A stretch of DNA of 6,169 nucleotides from Parcubacteria group bacterium (GTDB lineage Bacteria > Patescibacteriota > Patescibacteriia > UBA2169): positions 1-6,169 of the forward strand of contig JACOVK010000004.1 in NCBI GenBank assembly GCA_016177305.1, given 5' to 3'. Positions 1-5,000 of this stretch are shown here, piece after piece. How positions within the stretch are numbered: position 1 is the stretch's first letter; each line of letters begins with the position of its first letter. Made by a program: the position numbers and the translations under genes. The notes under the pieces are model-generated. The model ran no database searches. It was given only the letters and a program-made list of their open reading frames with translations, and was not told where the DNA came from.

Positions 1-424
1 CATCAACCTTTGCCTGCGGCGTGTCCAGGTACATGTTGATCTCTTCCAGAATGGTGCCCCGCTCCCGCTCAACCTCTTCTTTGGCGAACAAGGAGTTGGT
101 GGTCATGTCAGCAAGCATGTCAGCGAGCATGGGAAGATGGGTTGATTCTGCCTTGATGTAGTACCCCGTGCTCTCCTTGCCGGTCCAGGCGTTGTAGTCC
201 GCGCCGATTGAGTCCAGCTCCTTGGAGATGATGAGCGTGCTCGGCCGCTTGTGCGTGCCCTTGAACAGAAGGTGCTCCACAAAGTGCGAAATGCCGTTGA
301 TGGAATTGGCCTCAAACCGCGAACCTACTTTTGCCAACACCAAAATACTCACCGCGCGCGTGGCGGCGTTGGGCGAGAGAATGACCTTGATGCCGTTTTT
401 AAGTTTGGTTTGATGAAATGCCAT
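1..424 (-). CDS. M16 family zinc peptidase, N-terminal part (cut by window edge)
   Basis: This is a pitrilysin/processing-peptidase-like metallopeptidase of family M16. Only the first 141 codons are in the window; full members are usually about 410-430 residues in the single-unit subfamily. The protein starts MAFHQTKLKNGIKVILSP. The inverted zinc motif HFVEH is at residues 47-51 (H47 and H51 ligands, E50 catalytic). The third ligand is E128 in ILEEI, exactly 76 residues after H51, matching the family's HxxEH-x76-E rule. The conserved LLFKGT, ELDSIGADYNAWT and EEVERERGTILEEI blocks are also present, so the visible half looks catalytically intact. No signal peptide is seen, so it is probably cytoplasmic. 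The ATG at 424-422 is the first in frame and has no Shine-Dalgarno sequence. It lies 40 nt after the glycosylase stop codon. Family is sure; substrate is unknown. Confidence 0.93.
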   Translation of the reverse strand, partial: MAFHQTKLKNGIKVILSPNAATRAVSILVLAKVGSRFEANSINGISHFVEHLLFKGTHKRPSTLIISKELDSIGADYNAWTGKESTGYYIKAESTHLPMLADMLADMTTNSLFAKEEVERERGTILEEINMYLDTPQAKVD

Positions 425-430
425 GCTGAA

Positions 431-459
431 ATAGTATCGTTTTTGGGGTAATAGTGCAA
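431..459 (-). promoter_or_regulatory. Weak candidate promoter for the M16 peptidase gene
   Basis: The 40-bp gap between the glycosylase and peptidase genes holds TTGCAC (459-454), a 17-bp spacer and TACTAT (436-431) on the minus strand. The -10 box matches the sigma-70 consensus at 4 of 6 positions and the -35 only at 3 of 6. The -10 ends six bases before the ATG, so a transcript from here would be essentially leaderless, which fits the absence of a ribosome binding site. This could also be chance, with the gene simply co-transcribed from upstream. Confidence 0.28.
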
Positions 460-464
460 CGCCC

Positions 465-983
465 TTAAACAACAACAAACCGATACTTCCTTTTCGCCCA
501 CACTGGACCAGCATAGTCCACGCCCACGCGCGGAAGCCGTTTGATGTCGCTTTTTTTGACGACAACTCCCCTATCCTCAATCCACAACCCAGTGGCGCGG
601 TTTGCGGGCCTGTTGTTGAACCGTTTGGTGACGTTAAGCGCCTTGGCGGCCCGCCCGGGGCCATTCATATCGCCTGCTCCGCGAATCAGCACCGCAGCCG
701 GATAGCCCCGAGACCCGGTAACAATGTTCAGCATCCAGTGCATACCATACACCAGGTACACATACCAAAAACCCGCTTCCCCGAACATGGGCGCGTTCCG
801 GAGTGTCTTCCCCTTGCTCGCGTGGGACGCTTTATCCGCGTGCCCGTCATACGCCTCAACTTCGGTGATGGGAAAGCTGATTTCGCGCGACCCAATTCGG
901 CGGACAATCACCTTGCCCAAAAGCTCCTCCGCGACTTTGAGCGTGGAGCAGTTGAAAAACGGCTCCTGCAGTATGGTCTTCAT
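465..983 (-). CDS. 3-methyladenine DNA glycosylase, AAG/MPG family
   Basis: This 172-residue protein is a putative alkyladenine DNA glycosylase of the AAG/MPG (Pfam Pur_DNA_glyco) family, which removes alkylated and deaminated purines at the start of base-excision repair. The best-conserved block is ITEVEAYDGHADKASHA at residues 39-55. By alignment with human AAG, E43 matches the catalytic E125, Y45 matches Y127, H54 matches H136, Y76 matches the intercalating-side Y159, and N86 in LNIVT matches N169. The YVYLVYGMHWMLNIV stretch and the later RGAGDMNGPGRAAKALNV, which corresponds to the GPGKL-type helix, are also typical. Length is near the lower end for bacterial members and the C-terminus ends abruptly in VVV. 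The ATG at 983-981 gives the expected N-terminus; no Shine-Dalgarno is visible. It lies 26 nt after the preceding gene and probably shares its transcript. Confidence 0.93.
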   Translation of the reverse strand: MKTILQEPFFNCSTLKVAEELLGKVIVRRIGSREISFPITEVEAYDGHADKASHASKGKTLRNAPMFGEAGFWYVYLVYGMHWMLNIVTGSRGYPAAVLIRGAGDMNGPGRAAKALNVTKRFNNRPANRATGLWIEDRGVVVKKSDIKRLPRVGVDYAGPVWAKRKYRFVVV

Positions 984-1009
984 AGGCGAGGCACATCATG
1001 CGGCTTGCG

Positions 1010-1798
1010 CTACTCCAGCACCACCTGCTCACGCTCGCCCGAGCCCGGCAAGAACCGCGCGTCCACGCCCTCGCTCCCCGGAATAATGGCACACGGATTT
1101 GCGTCGCGGTACTCTTTGGGAATGGTGATGTCCGCGACCGTCACCCCGCGCGCCTCGTAGTCCGCGAGAATGGCGTCTGAAAAGTGCTCAAACGGCGGGG
1201 AAATGGCGGGACGGCTAAACGGCGCGCTCCGCTTCATCCCAATGTCAAAGTTGCCGCCCAAATTCAAGTGCGCCCTACCGATGCGCTCTCCGGCCGCGAC
1301 GGCCGAACCCTCCGCAAACCCTTCATCCAACAACACATGGAAAAAAATAAAATGCCACTGTTTGATGCCTGTTGGGTTCGGGGTCACCCATACCTGGTAA
1401 TCCCCTTCTGGTTCGGAATAGGTGACGTCCGAAATCTCCCCGTCAAACGGCGCGTAAATGGGAATCTCTTCTCCGCTCTCGCGCACCGAAGCAAGCGGGG
1501 TGATGTAGTGCTTGAGCGAACGGTTGTGCGGCTCCTCTCCCCCCGCAACCGTCTGCCCGCTGTAGCTGTGGCCCATGCAGCTTCGGTACTTGCTGAAGGA
1601 TGCTATCTGATCAAGATTAAACGGATGCGCCACCACGAACTTGTCGCCGGATTCGCTGCCCGGCGCCGGGGACGCTGCATCAGAACTCCGGCCGTTGCCG
1701 GATTCAACCTTCAATTCGGCCGGGCGGTTAAATGCGACAAACCCGGCCGCGAGCACGGCCAGCGCAACGCCAATGGCAATGATGTATTTTTTGGGCAT
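1010..1798 (-). CDS. Membrane-anchored protein with degenerate M23/LytM-like domain
   Basis: This 262-residue protein starts with a short positive stretch and a hydrophobic segment (MPKK, then about residues 5-23) that is a signal anchor or an uncleaved signal peptide; there is no lipobox cysteine. A Gly/Ser/Pro/Ala-rich linker (33-52) follows. Residues about 93-188 resemble the duplicated-hybrid-motif fold of M23 peptidases: H97, then PIYAPFDGEI (113-122), FHVLL (153-157), VAAGERIGRAH (167-177) and GNFDIGM. The M23 catalytic pattern is broken: the Asp of HxxxD is Pro101 and the HxH is N183-F184-D185. It is therefore probably non-catalytic. Two cysteines (C74, C236) could form a disulfide outside the membrane. 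The ATG lies one base after the glyQS TGA, and a GGGAG 13 nt upstream is a weak ribosome site. An open frame runs further upstream but overlaps glyQS out of phase. The fold is an inference. Confidence 0.72.
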   Translation of the reverse strand: MPKKYIIAIGVALAVLAAGFVAFNRPAELKVESGNGRSSDAASPAPGSESGDKFVVAHPFNLDQIASFSKYRSCMGHSYSGQTVAGGEEPHNRSLKHYITPLASVRESGEEIPIYAPFDGEISDVTYSEPEGDYQVWVTPNPTGIKQWHFIFFHVLLDEGFAEGSAVAAGERIGRAHLNLGGNFDIGMKRSAPFSRPAISPPFEHFSDAILADYEARGVTVADITIPKEYRDANPCAIIPGSEGVDARFLPGSGEREQVVLE

Positions 1799-1799
1799 A

Positions 1800-3089
1800 T
1801 CAATTAAGTTTCTCCCGCACATACCCCTCAAGCTCCCCAACCTTGATGCGCACCTGACGCGTGGTGTCGCGGTCGCGGATGGTGACAGTTGAGTCCTCAA
1901 GCGTGGTAAAGTCCACGGTGATGCAAAACGGGGTGCCGATCTGGTCCTGGGAGTAGTAGCGCTTTCCGATGTTGCCGCGGTCATCCCAGGCTGTCATGAA
2001 CTTCTGGCGCAGATCTTGATAGATGGTTTGCGCTTTTGCAACCAGCTCGGGCTTGTTGCGCATGAGCGGAAACACCGCAACTTTGTAGGGCGCGAGCTTT
2101 GGAGTAAGCCGCAGCACTTCCCTGTCTTCCTCTTGATGATAGCTGCTTGCGAGGACCGCAAGCAAAGTGCGGTCAACTCCGAGCGAAGGCTCTATAACAT
2201 GCGGCCAGAACGCTTCGCCTGATTCAGTTTTGTATGGGGCTTCCTTAAAGTGATTTTTGAGATCAAAATCCGTGCGGTACGCAAGCCCGTACAGCTCATC
2301 CTTTCCGAACGGGAAATCAAACTGGAAATCAATGGTCTTTTTGGAGTAGTGCGCCAACTCATCCTTGGGCACGTCAAACTCGTGCACCTTGCCGGGATTG
2401 ATGCCGCAAGCCTTGATCCATTCGTGCATTTCTTTGACCCATGCCTTAAACGGCTCCTCCCAGTCTTTATCATCCTTGGGCGCGGGGATGAAGTACTCAA
2501 TCTCCATCTGCTCAAACTCGCGCGTGCGAAAAATGAAGTTCCCGGGCGTAATCTCGTTGCGGAACGCTTTGCCGATCTGTGCTACGCCGAACGGCAATGC
2601 CTTGCGCGAAGTTTGCAGTACGTTTTTGAAATCAACAAAAATCGCTTGCGCGGTTTCGGGGCGCAAATACACGACATTACGCTCATCCTCAACCGGCCCC
2701 AAGTGCGTGCGGAACATCATGTTAAACTGAGCCGGGTTAGTAAGCTCTCCCCCGCACTTCTCGCACGAATCGCCCTTGACGTGATCCGCGCGATACCTCT
2801 CATGGCACTTTTTGCACTCAACCATGGGGTCATTAAAATTGCTGACATGGCCAGATGCCTCCCAGACCATTGGGTTCATAATCAATGCCGCGTCCAAACC
2901 AACCATGTCTTCACGCTGACGCACGAACATGTCCCACCAGAGCGCTTTGATGTTGTTTTTGAGCTCTGTCCCCAAGGGGCCGTAGTCCCAGGAGTTGGCA
3001 AGGCCCCCGTAGATTTCCGATCCCGGGTAGATGAACCCCCGCTGTTTGGCCAGGGAAATTATTTTTTCCATGAGATCCGGTTTTTCCAT
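1800..3089 (-). CDS. glyQS: Glycine--tRNA ligase, single-chain alpha2 type
   Basis: This cytoplasmic class II aminoacyl-tRNA synthetase charges tRNA-Gly with glycine using ATP. It has 429 residues and is of the eukaryote/archaea-like dimeric type, not the bacterial alpha2-beta2 type. Visible parts, in order: N-terminal helix and GFIYPGSEIYGGLANSWDYGPLG (18-40); the conserved VWEASGHVSNFNDP; a CxxC...CxxC zinc ribbon (C92, C95, C109, C112); YLRPETAQAIF (141-151); motif 2 from FRNEI to TREFEQMEIEYF (176-200, R177); motif 3 EPSLGVDRTLLAVL (300-313, R307); and an anticodon-binding domain from about 335 to the end. The length is at the compact end of the family. The ATG at 3089 is the first in frame; an upstream TTG at 3134 would add 15 unrelated residues and would place the start inside its own promoter. 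There is no Shine-Dalgarno. It heads the leftward gene group. Confidence 0.97.
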   Translation of the reverse strand: MEKPDLMEKIISLAKQRGFIYPGSEIYGGLANSWDYGPLGTELKNNIKALWWDMFVRQREDMVGLDAALIMNPMVWEASGHVSNFNDPMVECKKCHERYRADHVKGDSCEKCGGELTNPAQFNMMFRTHLGPVEDERNVVYLRPETAQAIFVDFKNVLQTSRKALPFGVAQIGKAFRNEITPGNFIFRTREFEQMEIEYFIPAPKDDKDWEEPFKAWVKEMHEWIKACGINPGKVHEFDVPKDELAHYSKKTIDFQFDFPFGKDELYGLAYRTDFDLKNHFKEAPYKTESGEAFWPHVIEPSLGVDRTLLAVLASSYHQEEDREVLRLTPKLAPYKVAVFPLMRNKPELVAKAQTIYQDLRQKFMTAWDDRGNIGKRYYSQDQIGTPFCITVDFTTLEDSTVTIRDRDTTRQVRIKVGELEGYVREKLN

Positions 3090-3100
3090 AGGATGGATGT

Positions 3101-3130
3101 ATGATAGCACGATTGCTTGACAAACATCAA
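3101..3130 (-). promoter_or_regulatory. Candidate glyQS promoter, near-leaderless
   Basis: On the minus strand, TTGATG (3130-3125) and TATCAT (3106-3101) are separated by 18 bp. The -10 matches the sigma-70 consensus at 5 of 6 positions and the -35 at 4 of 6. The -10 ends 11 bases before the glyQS ATG, so the predicted RNA has only a few leader bases. This fits the lack of a ribosome binding site. The element interlocks with the rightward promoter at 3117-3145. Confidence 0.5.
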
Positions 3131-3145
3131 TCAATATGCAAGAAT
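3117..3145 (+). promoter_or_regulatory. Rightward promoter for the structured RNA
   Basis: The plus strand has a perfect -35 box TTGACA (3117-3122), a 17-bp spacer and AAGAAT (3140-3145, 4 of 6 matches). A TG one base upstream of the -10 box (3137-3138) makes it an extended -10 promoter. Transcription would start near 3151-3153. No protein gene lies downstream on this strand. The next plus-strand signal is the intrinsic terminator at 3814-3864, so the promoter appears to serve the non-coding RNA. Its -35 box lies inside the glyQS promoter, so the two polymerases should exclude each other. Confidence 0.6.
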
Positions 3146-3170
3146 GGGCATACCTTGAAAAGTTTCTAAA

Positions 3171-3207
3171 CTCTCTCCTTACTCCCGCTCCTTTTAACCT
3201 CCTCCCC
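3171..3207 (+). other. Pyrimidine-rich leader with anti-SD-like core
   Basis: This 37-nt stretch near the 5' end of the predicted RNA is almost entirely C and T. It contains ACCTCCT at 3197-3203, the same seven bases as the anti-Shine-Dalgarno core at the 3' end of bacterial 16S rRNA. It shows little internal pairing, in contrast to the rest of the RNA, so it may be single-stranded. Whether it has any function is unknown. Confidence 0.35.
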
Positions 3208-3336
3208 AGTCCTCATGCCCGCTGGTTCTTGCGTCAGGCTTTTCCCTCATCCGATGTGGATCAAAGGGCTACGCTGGATGATGGCGAAAAACTTGACCGG
3301 CTCGGCGGGCCTCCGTGCTCGCCGAGCCTGCTTCTT

Positions 3337-3419
3337 CTGCCAGCCTCCCTGAATCGGTCCCCGCGTGGTGCCGAGCGACGACGACGGGGCACCACGCCCC
3401 TCGCCGATTAGGCTGGCAG
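3337..3419 (+). other. Long-arm hairpin within the candidate RNA
   Basis: Three stacked helices form one arm. CTGCCAGCCT (3337-3346) pairs with 3410-3419, AATCGG (3352-3357) pairs with 3404-3409, and GCGTGGTGCC (3363-3372) pairs with 3388-3397. That makes 26 Watson-Crick pairs separated by two asymmetric internal loops. The apical loop holds a GAC triplet repeat. Neighbouring hairpins at 3299-3328 (9 bp) and 3424-3472 (10 bp plus an inner 8 bp with one G-U) abut it on either side. Confidence 0.7.
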
Positions 3420-3474
3420 TCTGGCTCCTTTCGCCCGCAACGCCAGTTGTGGGAATGACCAACGAAAGGAGCTC

Positions 3475-3510
3475 GCGCGGAGGGTGCGACGCTGGACGCA
3501 CCCTCCGCGC
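3475..3510 (+). other. Perfect 14-bp hairpin within the candidate RNA
   Basis: GCGCGGAGGGTGCG (3475-3488) is exactly complementary to 3497-3510, with an 8-base loop. No T-run follows on either strand, so it is not a standard terminator. The inner 11 bases of its left arm are also complementary to 3730-3740, which gives an alternative pairing. Confidence 0.75.
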
Positions 3511-3534
3511 TCATCTGCTCTTCATAAACCCAAG

Positions 3535-3628
3535 GTCGGTTGCCGCCGCGCAAGCAGATCGCCATCTGCTTTCTCCTTAGGCAGCCGACACGCCGGCGGG
3601 CATTCTTCATCTCGTGATGTCCGCCGGC
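3535..3628 (+). other. Two adjacent stem-loops within the candidate RNA
   Basis: GTCGGTTGCC (3535-3544) pairs with 3580-3589 through 10 pairs, one of them U-G. It encloses a perfect 8-bp hairpin, AAGCAGAT (3552-3559) with 3564-3571, with loop CGCC. Next, GCCGGCGG (3592-3599) pairs with 3621-3628 and encloses a small CATC/GATG stem. The U-G pair favours the plus-strand reading. Confidence 0.65.
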
Positions 3629-3637
3629 ACCCTACCC

Positions 3638-3703
3638 CCAGTCCCCGTTACTGCGGCGACACCGCAGATGCAGAGCCTAGAAGCACTCTGCAATGGGAAC
3701 TGG
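3638..3703 (+). other. Three-way junction within the candidate RNA
   Basis: An outer helix (3638-3646 with 3695-3703; 8 pairs and one C-A mismatch) encloses two hairpins side by side. One is CTGCGG/CCGCAG (3651-3656 with 3662-3667, loop CGACA). The other is GCAGAG/CTCTGC (3670-3675 with 3686-3691, 10-base loop). The two inner hairpins are only two bases apart. A branched fold of this kind is more typical of a selected RNA than of terminator or REP-type palindromes. Confidence 0.65.
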
Positions 3704-3813
3704 TTCGCCGGAAGGCAGGGCTCACACCCCGCACCCTCCGGCATTGCCGGCACTCACCCATCAAGGATCATCTTTGGTGGTGGGGATTGCACCGCCCGCG
3801 AGGCGTCGGCAAC

Positions 3814-3864
3814 AGTGGGTGATGCGCATGACTTCGGCCGTGTCGCATCACCCACTCTTTTTTT
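3814..3864 (+). terminator. Strong Rho-independent terminator with UUCG tetraloop
   Basis: AGTGGGTGATGCG (3814-3826) pairs perfectly with 3844-3856 (13 bp). Inside, 3827-3832 pairs with 3837-3842 (one G-U, one A-C mismatch) and is capped by the very stable C(UUCG)G tetraloop at 3832-3837. A seven-T run follows at 3858-3864. On the minus strand the hairpin is not followed by T residues, so it ends rightward transcription only. It stops 2 bp before the tgt stop codon, which is read from the other side. Confidence 0.92.
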
Positions 3865-3866
3865 AC

Positions 3867-5000
3867 CTACAATGTTCCCGCGCGAATCGCGGAACGGATG
3901 CGGCGCATCAACTCCAAATAAAAATCCACGTTATTGAGCGTAGCAAGCCGCACTGCGAGCGGCTCTTCGGTTTTAAAGAGATGATGTAGGTACGCCTTTG
4001 AGTATGTCTTAAGTTCGCGGACAGGCGATTTCGCATTGATTTTTGAAAAATTTTTTGCGAACCGCGCGTTCGTGATTGAGGCTGATTCATAGCTGAAGCC
4101 AGATCCCTCGACTCGTCGCTTTGCTCCTCGCTCGGGATGACGGTCTTGGAAAAAATACAGCCTGCCGTGGCGCGCCTCGCGCGTGGGAATAACGCAGTCA
4201 AACAGATCAATGCCGCGCTGTACGGCCGCAACAATCTGTTCCGGCTTGCCCACGCCCATGAGGTAGCGCGGTTTTTCGGCCGGAAGCTCGGGGACCGTGT
4301 ACTCAAGGACTTTGAACATGTCGCTTGCCGACTCTCCGACCGCCAAACCGCCGATGGCGTAGCCGTCAAAATCCATATTGACGAGCTCGCATGCAGATTT
4401 GAGGCGTAAGTCTTTGTGCACTGACCCCTGGACAATGGCAAATAGCAACGCACGACCTCCCCCCAACCCCCTCCTTAGCAAGGAGGGGGGAGTTTGTGCG
4501 GCCCACTTCGTGGTCAACTCCACGGCGCGTTCCGCCTCTTTGCGGGAGCAGGGGTATGGCGGGCACACGTCAAGAATCATCCTGATGTCAGAACCAATCA
4601 CCTCCTGAATCTCCAGCGCTTTTTTGGGGGTAAGCAAAAACTGCTTGCCGTCCAGATGCGAACGGAACCTAACCCCTTCCGGAAGAATCTTGCGGATCTT
4701 TGCCAAAGAAAACACCTGGAACCCGCCCGAGTCTGTAAGCAAAGGGCCGTGCCAGTCCATGAACTTGTGCAAGCCATGAGCTTTTTTAAGCACGGACAAG
4801 CCAGGGCGCAAGAGTTGGTGGTAGGTGTTAGAGAGAATAATCTGCGCGCGCAACTGGCGAAGGTCGTCCCCGGTTAAGGATTTGACCGCGCCCTTGGTCG
4901 CAATGGGACAAAAAAACGGCGTTTGAATTGAGCCGTGCGGCGTTTTAAGAACGCCCATTTTCGCGGACGAACGTTTGGATTGTTTGCGGATAGCGAACAT
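3867..5000 (-). CDS. tgt: Queuine/preQ1 tRNA-guanine transglycosylase lacking the zinc site
   Basis: Tgt swaps guanine-34 of GUN-anticodon tRNAs for preQ1 in queuosine biosynthesis. The protein has 377 residues, normal for bacterial Tgt. The TIM-barrel active site is intact: D90 in LLTDSGGFQVFS (acid/base), D144 and C146 in LDVCPPYP (preQ1 binding), VQGS at 190-193, GGLAVGE at 217-223, RYLMGVGKPE at 245-254, and the nucleophile D268 in FDCVIPTREARHG. The usual DECTPYP reads DVCPPYP. The zinc site is gone: aligned without gaps to E. coli C302, C304, C307 and H333 are S325, V327, L330 and N356. Two repeat-like in-frame segments sit at residues about 170-181 and 287-306. The ATG overlaps the upstream gene's stop (TGATG), indicating translational coupling; no Shine-Dalgarno is seen. 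It is likely functional, since the frame and core are kept. Confidence 0.96.
   Translation of the reverse strand: MFAIRKQSKRSSAKMGVLKTPHGSIQTPFFCPIATKGAVKSLTGDDLRQLRAQIILSNTYHQLLRPGLSVLKKAHGLHKFMDWHGPLLTDSGGFQVFSLAKIRKILPEGVRFRSHLDGKQFLLTPKKALEIQEVIGSDIRMILDVCPPYPCSRKEAERAVELTTKWAAQTPPSLLRRGLGGGRALLFAIVQGSVHKDLRLKSACELVNMDFDGYAIGGLAVGESASDMFKVLEYTVPELPAEKPRYLMGVGKPEQIVAAVQRGIDLFDCVIPTREARHGRLYFFQDRHPERGAKRRVEGSGFSYESASITNARFAKNFSKINAKSPVRELKTYSKAYLHHLFKTEEPLAVRLATLNNVDFYLELMRRIRSAIRAGTL
4083..4145 (-). repeat. Dispersed-repeat-like insertion in tgt (HPERGAKRRVEGS type)
   Basis: Residues 287-306 of Tgt have no counterpart in E. coli Tgt, where LFVTDG is followed almost at once by VKIRNAKY; here LYFFQD is followed by 20 extra residues before ASITNARF. 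The extra DNA contains GTCATCCCGAGCG (minus strand, from about 4141) and GAGGGATCT (about 4110-4102). From general knowledge these match a very common dispersed, imperfectly palindromic bacterial repeat that often appears in translations as HPERSEGS-like peptides. The insertion keeps the frame (60 nt) and adds no stop codon. Confidence 0.75.
4455..4493 (-). repeat. Palindromic dispersed-repeat-like segment in tgt (PPSLLRRGLGG type)
   Basis: Tgt residues about 170-181 (TPPSLLRRGLGG) lie in the variable loop between the KWA helix and the LLFAIVQGS strand. The DNA holds a perfect 10-bp inverted repeat, CCCCCTCCTT (4467-4476) with 4480-4489 and a 3-base loop, flanked by further C and G runs. From general knowledge this resembles a widespread dispersed palindrome whose translations read PPSLLRRGLGG or similar. 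E. coli Tgt has about three fewer residues here, so the repeat seems to have partly replaced the old loop instead of simply being added. Confidence 0.75.

Larger units (their letters stand above)
3152..3864 (+). ncRNA. Candidate large structured non-coding RNA, about 710 nt, family unknown
   Basis: This is the only long stretch without a protein gene, and it is bounded by a plus-strand promoter and a plus-strand intrinsic terminator. Nearly all of it past 3231 can be paired locally. The helices are: 3231-3274 (nested GCGT/ACGC, CCCT/AGGG, ATCC/GGAT); 3299-3328 (9 bp); 3337-3419 (10+6+10 bp); 3424-3472 (10 bp enclosing 8 bp); 3475-3510 (14 bp); 3535-3589 (10 bp enclosing 8 bp); 3592-3628 (8 bp); 3638-3703 (three-way junction); 3707-3742 (6 bp); 3758-3780 (7 bp); 3787-3812; and the terminator. 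Four of the six imperfect pairs I found are G-U on this strand and would be A-C mismatches on the other, which favours plus-strand transcription. Short frames here encode low-complexity, protein-unlike sequence. I found no RNase P core (GGAAAGTCC, ACAGAA), no tmRNA ends and no SRP loop. Function is unknown. Confidence 0.65.

Noticed and set aside
1799..1984. Longer start for the M23-like gene inside glyQS
   Set aside because: The upstream extension is only the out-of-phase reading of glyQS. The MPKK start gives a proper N-terminal hydrophobic segment and a tight junction.
3090..3134. TTG start at 3134 adding 15 residues to GlyRS
   Set aside because: The extension is not GlyRS-like and would put the start codon upstream of the predicted -10 box; ATG at 3089 gives the standard N-terminus.
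3152..3864. RNase P RNA, tmRNA, SRP RNA, or a group I/II intron
   Set aside because: I searched both strands by eye for the RNase P core (GGAAAGTCC, ACAGAA), tmRNA tRNA-like ends and tag, the SRP GGAAGGAAGCAG loop and group II domain V. Only a weak CCGGAAGGCAG resemblance at 3708-3718 appeared. A very divergent member cannot be ruled out without Infernal.
3136..3937. Several open frames of 70-113 codons on both strands between glyQS and tgt
   Set aside because: Their translations are low-complexity, rich in Arg, Pro and Ser, match no family I know, and overlap each other and the hairpins. The pairing structure explains the sequence better.
4455..4493. The C/G-rich palindrome in tgt as a transcription terminator
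   Set aside because: It lies inside a continuous coding frame and is not followed by a T-run on either strand.
3867..5000. tgt as a pseudogene because of the lost zinc ligands and the insertions
   Set aside because: The frame is open over 377 codons, catalytic and binding motifs are intact, both insertions are in frame, and the C-terminal helices are conserved.
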